Positions 36,250 through 44,667 of a DNA stretch of 64,000 bases are shown here, one piece after another. The position numbers and the translations under genes are program-made. The notes beneath the pieces are model-generated. The model was not told the DNA's origin and ran no database searches. It saw only the letters and a list, made by a program, of their open reading frames with translations. Source of the stretch: CAZNOG01 sp964574635 (GTDB lineage Bacteria > Bacteroidota > Bacteroidia > Flavobacteriales_D > Cryomorphaceae); contig CAZNOG010000002.1 of assembly GCA_964574635.1 (NCBI GenBank), positions 194,062 through 258,061 on the forward strand. The letters run 5' to 3'. Every line of letters starts with the position of its first letter. The first letter of the stretch is position 1.

Positions 36250-36298
36250 AAAAAGCGATAAAGGAAAGCGGGGTGGCACACGTGTCCAACCCCACTCT
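36250..36298 (-). terminator. Terminator of the PQQ-like propeller gene
   Basis: On the minus strand the arms AGTGGGG and CCCCGCT (one G-U) close an inner TGG/CCA pair around ACACGTGT. T-rich tracts ending in TTTTTT follow. It lies 35 bp after the stop at 36333. Confidence 0.7.
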
Positions 36299-36332
36299 CC
36301 TTATCACGGCGACGGTTAGGGAACGTCGGCTT

Positions 36333-37919
36333 TCAGAGGGAATATCGCTGCACCCCTTTCGCACCCATGGTCACGATGTAGCTGCCGTCGGGTGAGAAAG
36401 AGAAACGGGTGTTTTTTTCTCTTTTGGACGACATGAGTTCTTTGCCGGTATCCAGATCGATCACCTGCATTTCCTTCTTATTCATCATGAGAATGTTTCC
36501 ACCCTTCACGCGGCACTCGCTGTAGGGTTCCTTCATTTTCACGAAATATTCGGTTTTAAAATCCTTGTTGATCATGGCGAAACCTTTCTCACCCAAAATA
36601 CCGATTTTGTCGCCGTGGAGATGGAATTCCTTGGCCTCGCCCACTTTGAATTCCTTGAGTTTCTTCTCGTTGATGGTTGCTCCCGTGGCCAAGTCCAAAG
36701 CGTAAAATGAATTGGCGTCGGCGACATACACCACGTTGTCCACCACCACCGGATTGGTTATTCTCTTCTTGAGTTTGGAGGTCTTCCACAGGAATTTGCC
36801 GGTGGCGGCGTCGTAGGTTTCCACACGGAAGGGCGACATCCATTCGCGCTTTCTCACGAATTCAGAACTGGTCTTCCGATCCACGACTACCTCACCACCG
36901 AGTTGAAAAACCAGTTTTCCGTCCACCAACTCGATTTGCGGGATGGCGTCGGGTTTGGACTCCATTTGAGTGGACCAATACACTTGGCCATCGATCACAT
37001 TTCTCTTTTCGATGAACACCTTCGGCGATGCGTGTTTTACTCTCACGATGTAAATGTCGTCGCCCACCATCAAGGGTCGGGGGATGCCGCCGTAGACATA
37101 GGTCTCGCTGCCCAAACCGACTTTGTAATCGTATAATTCGAAGTCGGCGTCCCATACTTTCATACCGGTCTCGAAATCAAACACCTGCATTCCCGAGATG
37201 AGGCAGAAGATGCGGTTGCCGTTAATAGAGAGGTCGGTAAGCGGCGAACCTCCGTAGTATGTCGTCGGAACCATCCCGCGGTATTCGGATTCCCAGACGA
37301 GTTCGCCCGTGGAGGCGTTGATTCTCATCAATTGATTTTTGAATCCCGAAAACAAAGCGCCGAGGCCGGTTTTGAAGTTCACCAACACCAATTCGTTGCT
37401 GCCCGGTATATATACATTATGTGCGATGGCGCCTTTGAAGCGCGGTTGAGCCCAGAGTTGCTTTCCGGTTTGTGCGTCGAGGGTCACCAACCCATCTTTG
37501 GTGATGATGGCGAAGGACGACAAGTCGGGGAAATACACGGTATTGCTGATGGAAACGTTTTGGAAATCCCTGGTTTGCCACAGCAACTTCCCGTTTTCAA
37601 GATCCACGCAGAAGATGTTGTCTTTTCCCATGCGCTTGTCCGAAAGGAAAATCACACCGGCCTCCTCCATGATGTGTTGGCTGTCCACCGTTCTGGCGCC
37701 GGCCAGATCGTTGAACGTGGCGCTCCAAACTTTCTCCCCCGTTTTGCCGTCCAGCACGCAGATGTCGCGTTTGGTCGTGCCTACGAGGTGTCTTCCCCCT
37801 TCGGTTTCGTAGAGGAGAAAATCGGGTTTGTTATCGAAATTGGCTTTCCACGAATCGCCTTGGCCAAAGGCCGTGGCGGTTGAAAGCAATAGGATCGGAA
37901 GGATGCGTTGCCATTTCAT
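36333..37919 (-). CDS. Exported PQQ-like beta-propeller protein
   Basis: A 528-residue protein with a signal peptide (ILPILLLSTATAFGQ). At least six blades carry the PQQ-type repeat x-LD-xxTGxxxW: VLDGKTGEKVWSA, VDLENGKLLWQT, TLDAQTGKQLWAQ, RINASTGELVWES, YDAATGKFLWKT and IDLDTGKELMSS. No dehydrogenase residues are visible, so a structural or binding role (BamB-like or sensor) is more likely than enzyme activity. It has its own promoter box 26 nt upstream and a terminator, so it is monocistronic between the sensor kinase and the SusCD locus. Its link to either is unproven. Confidence 0.8.
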   Translation of the reverse strand: MKWQRILPILLLSTATAFGQGDSWKANFDNKPDFLLYETEGGRHLVGTTKRDICVLDGKTGEKVWSATFNDLAGARTVDSQHIMEEAGVIFLSDKRMGKDNIFCVDLENGKLLWQTRDFQNVSISNTVYFPDLSSFAIITKDGLVTLDAQTGKQLWAQPRFKGAIAHNVYIPGSNELVLVNFKTGLGALFSGFKNQLMRINASTGELVWESEYRGMVPTTYYGGSPLTDLSINGNRIFCLISGMQVFDFETGMKVWDADFELYDYKVGLGSETYVYGGIPRPLMVGDDIYIVRVKHASPKVFIEKRNVIDGQVYWSTQMESKPDAIPQIELVDGKLVFQLGGEVVVDRKTSSEFVRKREWMSPFRVETYDAATGKFLWKTSKLKKRITNPVVVDNVVYVADANSFYALDLATGATINEKKLKEFKVGEAKEFHLHGDKIGILGEKGFAMINKDFKTEYFVKMKEPYSECRVKGGNILMMNKKEMQVIDLDTGKELMSSKREKNTRFSFSPDGSYIVTMGAKGVQRYSL

Positions 37920-37945
37920 TTTGTACGGTTTTGATTGTCCACCGT

Positions 37946-37953
37946 CAAAAATA
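37946..37953 (-). promoter_or_regulatory. -7 promoter box TATTTTTG of the PQQ-like gene
   Basis: Exact TAnnTTTG on the minus strand, 26 nt before the ATG at 37919. Confidence 0.65.
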
Positions 37954-38039
37954 TGCGCGACCCTGCGGTTGCAAAATGGCTATTTCGTAGTAATTCCCGG
38001 GGGCAATTGTACGACCTTCATCGAGTATTTAATTGAATA

Positions 38040-38226
38040 CGGGAAGCCCATCCCGCGCGAGGACGAAGGTCGGCATCCTTTCTCCGCAGGAGTTTATTGC
38101 GGAGAAAGATAAAGACCATAGGCCGACCCCGGCAAAGTGTTTTGACGTGGATTGCGCCCCTCGTGAGCGGGAACTAAAATTAAGCCATAGCGAAAACGCC
38201 GGGGACGCGCCCAAAAAATCCAAAAT
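38040..38226 (-). repeat. Dispersed structured intergenic element, copy C
   Basis: On the minus strand it opens with GGATTTTTTGGGCGCGTCCC about 40 nt behind the stop at 38262. It then holds the flank CTTTATCTTTC and a perfect 11-bp hairpin (arms 38078-38088 and 38098-38108, CTTTCTCCGCA/TGCGGAGAAAG on the plus strand). It ends with GAAAGGATGCCGACCTTCG. The flanks recur in copies D and E with different stems. No gene is present. Confidence 0.65.
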
Positions 38227-38261
38227 CCAATGCGGATTACACAACGGAAAATCCCGCCGCT

Positions 38262-39131
38262 TTACTCCGGGCACCCCACGGTGAGCGTGGCTTGTGAGAA
38301 TGGCGGCGCCGCTACGGGTGGCTTGGAAACGAACACGGTCAAGGAAGTGAGTTCGCTGCCTTCGGGGATCCCGAAGAATTGGTCGGGAACCATGGTGAAG
38401 GTGAAAGTGCCGTCGCCCCGATCGTCGAGAAGAATTTCCGTGCCGGGCGCATTGCCTTTGTACTGCACCGGCCCGCCGTCCACGCGGTAAGCGAAGTACA
38501 CGAACGCCTCGGAGGGGTCGAGGTTTTGCAAGGAAGTGACCGTTTCGATGTTGTTGTTGTAGGTGATTCTCAAATAATCGGATGGAAACCAAATGGTGGG
38601 GAAAGTGCAAAAAATACTCACGCACCCTGGGGATTCGGGAACCACGGACAAATCAGGCGATTTTTGCTCGGGAAGATCGGGTGGCGTGCCGTTTTTCTCC
38701 TTCAGCAAAAAATGGATGCCCTCGCCGTAAAAATCGGCGGCCGGTGAATTGTAAAACGTGGTCAGCGGCACTTCGAAAAAATCGTAGTACCAGAGGTTTG
38801 GGTTGGAAGGGTCTTGCTTCATCCGCATGTTTTCGTTCGACGCATTCCACTCGCCGTTGGTAATGTTGATCGTTTCGCCGTTTACGGTGATGGCCGGTCG
38901 CGCCTCCAGCGGCACCCAGGTCCAGATGTACAGGGGATTGCTCACCGGATCGGCGTCTTGCAATTCCGGGCAACTGCATTCGGCAGAGGTGATGTCGACG
39001 TACAATCTGGCCGGTTCCGATACATTGGTCGGTGAAGGCACGAGGTAGATGGATTGCGCGTTTGCAACCGACGCCATGGCCGCGAGAACCGCGATGCAGC
39101 CGATTTGAAACAATCTGATAGTCGCTTTCAT
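38262..39131 (-). CDS. Exported protein of the SusCD locus, possible carbohydrate-binding module protein
   Basis: A 289-residue protein with a signal peptide (IGCIAVLAAMASVANAQ) and no lipobox. The mature part begins SIYLVPSPTNVSEPARLYVD and includes NPNLWYYDFFEVPLTTFY and GIHFLLKEKNGTPPDLPEQK. This layout resembles the N-terminal modules of the amylase at 47-50 kb (TQTDDVTITYYAD and QLAFVFRNANGSLVGRTE). I infer an Ig-like, SusE/F-type glycan-binding protein, but no family can be named with certainty. It is the last gene of the SusC-SusD-lipoprotein run, 11 nt after the preceding stop. Confidence 0.6.
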   Translation of the reverse strand: MKATIRLFQIGCIAVLAAMASVANAQSIYLVPSPTNVSEPARLYVDITSAECSCPELQDADPVSNPLYIWTWVPLEARPAITVNGETINITNGEWNASNENMRMKQDPSNPNLWYYDFFEVPLTTFYNSPAADFYGEGIHFLLKEKNGTPPDLPEQKSPDLSVVPESPGCVSIFCTFPTIWFPSDYLRITYNNNIETVTSLQNLDPSEAFVYFAYRVDGGPVQYKGNAPGTEILLDDRGDGTFTFTMVPDQFFGIPEGSELTSLTVFVSKPPVAAPPFSQATLTVGCPE

Positions 39132-39142
39132 AATTCCTTAAT

Positions 39143-39658
39143 TTATCCCTCCACCCTTTTGAAAATCAACGCGTAACTATAAACCGCCTCCCAAGAGCCG
39201 TCGAGTTGGCAGTGGTGCTTGTCGAAGCGCACTCTCAGTTCCTTGTCGATGCGTCTGGTGGGCGATTCCAGATGCAGCACGCGGGTATCGCCTTCCGGAT
39301 TCAGGACGATTTGCGTGGGGAAGCGGTCGTCGTCGAATCGCCATTCTCCCGAGTCGGGAAGGAAGTTGACCCCTTCGCCGGGGAAGATTTCAAAAGACCC
39401 ATCGCTGTTGAATTTCAGCGAAAGCCGGTCTTCTCCTTGGAGGTAAAATTCGCTGAAATCGCTCTCGCGCCGCGCAGGGTCGGCACCGTCGATGATAACC
39501 ACTTGTTCGATTTCCCACATGGTGGAGGTGAGTCCTTCGATTTTGGAAAAGGGCGCGCCGAGCTCTCCCTCGGGTTCCGGTTTGCAAGCGGTGAAAACCG
39601 CAGCGGCCGCCAAGAGGAAAGCGGTTTTGTGGAACAGTTGTTTTATGGTGGCGTTCAT
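39143..39658 (-). CDS. Hypothetical lipoprotein of the SusCD locus
   Basis: A 171-residue lipoprotein with lipobox AAAAVFTAC near residue 22. It is acidic and beta-rich (FSKIEGLTSTMWEIEQVVII, DRLSLKFNSDGSFEIFPGEG, VLHLESPTRRIDKELRVRFD). The run of short strands resembles DUF5004/lipocalin-like proteins that follow susD in many loci, which I infer only from shape. It lies between susD and the possible binding protein, in the same direction. The frame is open upstream, but the ATG at 39658 gives a clean signal peptide. Confidence 0.65.
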   Translation of the reverse strand: MNATIKQLFHKTAFLLAAAAVFTACKPEPEGELGAPFSKIEGLTSTMWEIEQVVIIDGADPARRESDFSEFYLQGEDRLSLKFNSDGSFEIFPGEGVNFLPDSGEWRFDDDRFPTQIVLNPEGDTRVLHLESPTRRIDKELRVRFDKHHCQLDGSWEAVYSYALIFKRVEG

Positions 39659-39690
39659 GGTGTTCTCGAGTAATTGAGGTTCGTATCGCG

Positions 39691-41112
39691 TCAGCACCCT
39701 CCACGGGGGTTCATCGGGAAGTTGGCGGTTTGTTCCGAAGAGGGAAACTGAAGCAACATGCCCGGGCAATCCCACGGCGCACCGCGCATTTCTATGTGTT
39801 CCCCTTGTGATCCGATGCGCTTCACGTCATGGAGTCTCTGGCCGTTGAAGGGGAATTCCAATCGTCTTTCCCTCCTGGCGGCTTCGATGATCGTTTGGGG
39901 AGACACGCCGCCCACGAGGTTGTTCAAGTTGTTTCCGAATGCTCGTTCGCGGATGTCGTTTACGTCCGCTATGGCTACGTCGAGGTTCTGATTCATTTCC
40001 GCGGCCGACTCGGCTCGGATGAGTTTCATCTGCGTCACGGTGAGCACCGGCACGTTGAAATAAGAAGAATCGAACATCGTGGTGGTGAAATAGGTATTTC
40101 CGTCGATGGAGTTTTCGTGGAAATAACCCGCCCGCAGCGACGAAGGTGTGGCGCCGGTCTGCGAAAGTTCGTAGAGTTCTTCGCTCGGGCCCAAGGTAGG
40201 TCGGCTGCTGCCCGCGTAGTAATTCCCTCTGAAACCTCCGTTGCGGCTGTCGACGTTGGCGTCGGAACGGATTGCGGAGAAGATGTAGAAAATCGATTCG
40301 GTGCCCGGCTGAGGGTGAACGTATTTATTGTAGGTCTGCGTATCGAAAGAAAACGGACCCGTGGTAAGCACCGCATCGGCCAATTCATAGGCGCGGGGGT
40401 AGTCGTGCATTTGAAACCTCACCTCGGCCTCCAAGGCCATGGCCGACCATTTTGTGGCGTACACGTCGTTGAATTCGGGGAGGTTCTCTGAAGCGAAGCT
40501 CAAGTCGCTCAAAATCAAATTGTATACCGCCGCCACGGAAGATCTCTCTACGGTCTCGATCAGCGTATTGGTCCTGATTGCCACGCCGGGGTGCGTGTTT
40601 CCGGGCGTATATCCGTACGGTTGCGCCCAACCCCTCACGGCGTCGAAGTGGCAAAGGGCGCGGATGAACCGTGCCTCCGCCTCCATTCTCCTGCGGTCTT
40701 CGGGTGAGAGGTCCGGTACCCGGTGCAAGTTCTCGATCACCGTGTTGCCGCGCAGCACCGCGATATACAAATTGTGGAAGGTGCCTCCCAACGTGCCGTT
40801 GAACACCGTGGTGGACCGCAGCCAAATCGAAGTATAGTCGTCGTGATTGTTGGGTCGCGCCGCATTGTCGGTGAGCAGGGTCATTAAATTCTGCACCGAA
40901 CCGTTGTACGTGTTTCCCAACACATCGTACGCCGAATTCAGCAATTCCTGAAGGTCGTTTGCGCTTTGTATCGCCTCATCGGGCGACACGTTGGAACCGT
41001 GCAATGGGGGCTTTTGCTCCAAAAGGTCGTCGCAGGCCACCAATCCCAGGGCCAAGAGCAGAACCAAGGACCAATGGAAGGAAAAGGCGGTATGAACAAT
41101 TCGGGTTTTCAT
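39691..41112 (-). CDS. susD: SusD/RagB family outer-membrane nutrient-binding lipoprotein
   Basis: Surface lipoprotein that forms the lid of the SusC transporter and binds glycan. It has 473 residues with lipobox LALGLVAC (Cys27) and N-terminal helical SusD_RagB features (NDLQELLNSAYDVLGNTYNG and RMEAEARFIRALCHFDAVRGWAQPYG). The C-terminal motif is RRERRLEFPFNGQRLHDVKR. The ATG shares one base with the susC stop (TGATG), showing translational coupling. The specific glycan is not set by sequence, but the GH13 amylase nearby suggests alpha-glucans. Confidence 0.9.
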   Translation of the reverse strand: MKTRIVHTAFSFHWSLVLLLALGLVACDDLLEQKPPLHGSNVSPDEAIQSANDLQELLNSAYDVLGNTYNGSVQNLMTLLTDNAARPNNHDDYTSIWLRSTTVFNGTLGGTFHNLYIAVLRGNTVIENLHRVPDLSPEDRRRMEAEARFIRALCHFDAVRGWAQPYGYTPGNTHPGVAIRTNTLIETVERSSVAAVYNLILSDLSFASENLPEFNDVYATKWSAMALEAEVRFQMHDYPRAYELADAVLTTGPFSFDTQTYNKYVHPQPGTESIFYIFSAIRSDANVDSRNGGFRGNYYAGSSRPTLGPSEELYELSQTGATPSSLRAGYFHENSIDGNTYFTTTMFDSSYFNVPVLTVTQMKLIRAESAAEMNQNLDVAIADVNDIRERAFGNNLNNLVGGVSPQTIIEAARRERRLEFPFNGQRLHDVKRIGSQGEHIEMRGAPWDCPGMLLQFPSSEQTANFPMNPRGGC

Positions 41113-44100
41113 CAGAAGTTCAGATTTATGGCCAGGTTGAAGGACTTTTCCTGGGGTGGCGTGAGGTAAGTGATATTGGAACTCATGTTTCGGTCGGTGG
41201 CGTTTTCGAAATCACGCGCAATTTCCGGGTCCAGCCCGTCGAAATTCGTGAAGGTGAGGAAATTCACCGCCGAAAAAGTGATGGAAGCCGCGCGGAACTC
41301 GGCTTTTCCCACGTTGAACCGCGGCAAGTTATACGTGAGACTCAAGCGGCGCACGCGCAGGTAGTCACCGTCTTTGAGCCACTGCGTGGTGTTGTTGTTG
41401 AAGGCCTGGTCCAAACCGTAATTCTCCGCCAATCGGGAAAGTTGGGCGTATTCGGCATCGTCGCCGGGTTGACGCCAACGGTCGTAAATGTCGGTGCGCA
41501 TGTTCCAATCGGTCACCACCCCCAGCTGGCGCTTGGAAGAAGAATCGTAGATGTTGCTTCCGACGGAAAACACGAATACCAAGCCCAAGTCCCAACGGCC
41601 GTAAGAAAAGGTATTTGTCATCCCGCCGACGGCCTTGGGCAACACCCGGCCCACCGCTTGGCGAAAGTCGGCGTTCCATTCGTAGGTCTCCTCGCCGTTC
41701 CGGTCGAGATACACGTTGCGGCCGGTCACCGGGTCGATGTGTGAGAACACCACCAGATAGTTGGTGCCCACGGGTTTGCCCACCACCACCCTGGTGTCGT
41801 TGGTTCCACCGCCGATGGCATCGGCCGTGTAATCACCTATACTTTTGATCTCGTTGTAGTTGTACGCCACGTTAAAATCGGTGGTCCACGAGAATTTTCC
41901 GGCCTCCACGTTAACGGAAGAAATTTCCAGTTCAACCCCGCTGTTGACGATGGCTCCGACGTTGTCCCAGAAAGTGGAAAATCCCGTGCTCGGCTGTGGA
42001 TGGAGATTCAACAACACGTCGGTGGTGTGTTTGTGGTAAAACGAAAGCGTAGAGGTGATCCGGTCTTCGAAGAATCCCATCTCAACCGCCACGTCCACGA
42101 CGTTGGAAGTTTCCCACTGCAAATTCGGGTTGGGCGAGACGCTCAAGAACCGATACGTTTCGTCGTTGTATCCGTTGTCGACGGTGAGGTATTCGCCGTA
42201 TTGTTGGTAATTGGGAATGGCGGCGTTGCCCGTAATTCCCCATCCGGCGCGGAGTTTCAAGAAGGAAATCACTTTGCTGTTTGCCAGAAACGCCTCCTCG
42301 CTTACGATCCATCCCAAAGATGCCGACGGGAAGAACCCGAAACGGTTGTTCTCGCCGAAACGGGATGAACCGTCGGCACGGAAAGTCACTTGCGCGAAGT
42401 ATTTGTTTTGCCGAGCGTAATTCACACGCGCAAACCCGCTGACGAAATTGTAGACTTCCCGACGGTTGCGGCCGTCGCTCAAATAACCCTGCCGGATGAT
42501 GCTGTCTCCCACCGCCATTAGGGCCTCGTCGAATACGTCGTTGTCGTCGCGGTAGGGTCCCGTCACTTCGCTGTCTTCACGGTACATTCTCGCCTTGGAC
42601 AGGGTGCGCGATTCTTGGTATTCCCCACCGATCATGTACGTCAGTTTATTGTCGTCGTCGATGGAATGCAAGTACGTGGCCGTGGCGTTGAAATTGAAGT
42701 TGTTCGTAAAGGTCGACCACCGTTCGATCAAATGGTTCCTGTGGTCCATGCGATCGGACATCCGCAACATGGCGTCGGTGAACTTGTCGTCTTTCAAGTC
42801 GAGGTAGTCGTATCCGCCGTAGCCTTTGATGAACAGGTTTTCCAGCGGTCGGTATTCCAAAGACAGGTGGTTGATGGACCGCCACTCGGTGGTGCGCCAA
42901 TCCTGCAATTCACGTAGGCGCACGGGGTTGGAACCCTGGCTCCAGTAGTCGCCCGGCAGGTGGAGCACATCACCGCCCGACGAAAAAACCGTGTCGGTGA
43001 AAAATATAGGATATATGGGCAAGGCCGTCGACATGGCCGCGCCGAGTCCCCCGCTCCACCCGGCGTCCACGCGGTGGTTCACCCCTCGGTTTACCGATAC
43101 TCCCCCGCTCAAGGTCAATTTCGGGTGGAGTTCGTAGCTCACGTTCGTGCGGAAAGAAGTCCTCTCGTAGGAATTGCCCTTGAGGTAGCTGCCGTTGTCG
43201 TCGTAGCCTATGGACGAAAAGAGGTTCAGCTTATCCGTTCCGTAGCCCGCCGAAAAGTTGTACGATTGTTTCAAACCCACGTGAATGACCTCATCCACCC
43301 AGTCGGTATTGGTGTTGAGGGCGTCTTCCCAAGAGATGGAGCCCGGCAAGGGCGCACGTCCCACGTTACCGTCGTTTTCCCACGCCTCTTGATAGAGCTG
43401 CAGGTAGGCGTCGGAATCGAGCATGTTGGGTCGTGCAGTCGGAAATGCGATGCCGTGTCGCGTGTTCAACCCAAAGCTCCAACCCTTTCCTTTGCCGGTT
43501 TTGGTCGTGATCAAGATCACCCCGTTGGCTCCCCTCGAACCGTAAATCCCCGTCGCCGCGGCGTCCTTCAGTATTTCGATGCTTTCGATGTCGTTGGGGT
43601 TGATGGTGGCCAGGGGGTTGTTGTTCATCGCGCCCCGGTTGTCGTTCATAAAATAATCCTGTGTAATGGGTATACCGTCCACCACGTAGAGTGGATCGCC
43701 CGCGGCCGAAATGGATGCGATGCCGCGAATGCGCACCACGGACCCCGATCCGGCCAGTCCGCTGCCCTGCGTCACCTGCACGCCGGCGGCTTTTCCTTGC
43801 AGCGCGCTCTCAAAACTCGGTGTGGGAATGTCGGTGATGTCTTTCGATTCGATTTTCGATATGGATCCCGTCACCTCCCGTTCGCGCTGCACGCCGTAGC
43901 CCACCACCACCAATTCGGCCAAGCTTTCCACGGTCGGCTTCATGGCCACGTCCAAGTTCTGCGTTTCACCGGCGCTCAAAGACACCGATTCCGTGCGGGA
44001 CTCATAACCCACAAAGGAGAAAATCAGCGTGTGTTCACCCGGCGCAATATCGCTGATGGTGTACCGTCCATCCACATCCGTAGCGGCGCCCTTCGTGGTG

Positions 44101-44252
44101 CCTTCTATCCTCACCGTCACCCCGGGCATCGTCCGCCCCGCCTCGTCAACAACCGTTCCCATAACGGATTGTCCGTGCACCGTCGCGCCGGTCACGACCA
44201 AAATAAGAAGGCACAGCAGCCTCCATTTCATCAATGGTTTTGTCATGCTCAA
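41112..44252 (-). CDS. susC: SusC/RagA family TonB-dependent outer-membrane transporter
   Basis: A 1046-residue outer-membrane beta-barrel importing glycan with SusD. After the signal peptide comes a CarboxypepD_reg-like domain (VMGTVVDEAGRTMPGVTVRIEGT). The plug follows with VESLAELVVVGYGVQ, IPTPSFESALQGKAAGVQVTQ, the SusC signature YVVDGIPI and SIEILKDAAATGIYGSRGANGVILITTK. The C-terminus ends in an aromatic barrel strand (FNLAINLNF). It is the first gene of the locus. A near-consensus TACATTTA sits upstream in the 415-bp gap. Confidence 0.93.
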   Translation of the reverse strand: MSMTKPLMKWRLLCLLILVVTGATVHGQSVMGTVVDEAGRTMPGVTVRIEGTTKGAATDVDGRYTISDIAPGEHTLIFSFVGYESRTESVSLSAGETQNLDVAMKPTVESLAELVVVGYGVQREREVTGSISKIESKDITDIPTPSFESALQGKAAGVQVTQGSGLAGSGSVVRIRGIASISAAGDPLYVVDGIPITQDYFMNDNRGAMNNNPLATINPNDIESIEILKDAAATGIYGSRGANGVILITTKTGKGKGWSFGLNTRHGIAFPTARPNMLDSDAYLQLYQEAWENDGNVGRAPLPGSISWEDALNTNTDWVDEVIHVGLKQSYNFSAGYGTDKLNLFSSIGYDDNGSYLKGNSYERTSFRTNVSYELHPKLTLSGGVSVNRGVNHRVDAGWSGGLGAAMSTALPIYPIFFTDTVFSSGGDVLHLPGDYWSQGSNPVRLRELQDWRTTEWRSINHLSLEYRPLENLFIKGYGGYDYLDLKDDKFTDAMLRMSDRMDHRNHLIERWSTFTNNFNFNATATYLHSIDDDNKLTYMIGGEYQESRTLSKARMYREDSEVTGPYRDDNDVFDEALMAVGDSIIRQGYLSDGRNRREVYNFVSGFARVNYARQNKYFAQVTFRADGSSRFGENNRFGFFPSASLGWIVSEEAFLANSKVISFLKLRAGWGITGNAAIPNYQQYGEYLTVDNGYNDETYRFLSVSPNPNLQWETSNVVDVAVEMGFFEDRITSTLSFYHKHTTDVLLNLHPQPSTGFSTFWDNVGAIVNSGVELEISSVNVEAGKFSWTTDFNVAYNYNEIKSIGDYTADAIGGGTNDTRVVVGKPVGTNYLVVFSHIDPVTGRNVYLDRNGEETYEWNADFRQAVGRVLPKAVGGMTNTFSYGRWDLGLVFVFSVGSNIYDSSSKRQLGVVTDWNMRTDIYDRWRQPGDDAEYAQLSRLAENYGLDQAFNNNTTQWLKDGDYLRVRRLSLTYNLPRFNVGKAEFRAASITFSAVNFLTFTNFDGLDPEIARDFENATDRNMSSNITYLTPPQEKSFNLAINLNF

Positions 44253-44459
44253 TCGGTTTATGATCGGTCAGGGTGGCCGCATAATTTGCAGCCGGGGGTA
44301 AATGTAAAAAATTTCAGTGTGTCTTTTGTACACTCCGAAACTTCTCCCTTACCGGCAGGCCTCGAAAGGTCTATGCGTATCGGTTTTTTGGAGGTGCCCC
44401 GTCGGGCTCAATCCGGCCGTATGCGTGGTTGATTGCGTTCGGAGTTCTTATTCCGTGTG

Positions 44460-44612
44460 GCTTCCGGGTCGGTTTACCGCCTGTATCTTTTTTCCCTTCG
44501 GCGGGTAGTACGCGGTTCGGTGAGAGCTCATAAAATCGCTTCCCCGTATCCGCACCACCCAAGCCGACGGAAAAAAAGGATGCCGGCGTCCACCCTCACC
44601 CGATTTTGCCTT
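44460..44612 (+). repeat. Dispersed structured intergenic element, copy E
   Basis: It lies in the 415-bp gap between susC and the antiporter. It carries the flank GTATCTTTTTTCC and the flank GGAAAAAAAGGATGCCGGCG, which pair with each other and extend as CTTCGGC/GCCGACG. The same flanks surround different stems in copies C and D. The rest of the gap (44253-44459) holds the susC leader; I see no gene. Confidence 0.55.
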
Positions 44613-44667
44613 GGTCGACATCACGTGCGGCAAGGAGAGTCGGATTCCTCGACCCGTCCGGGGAGGA

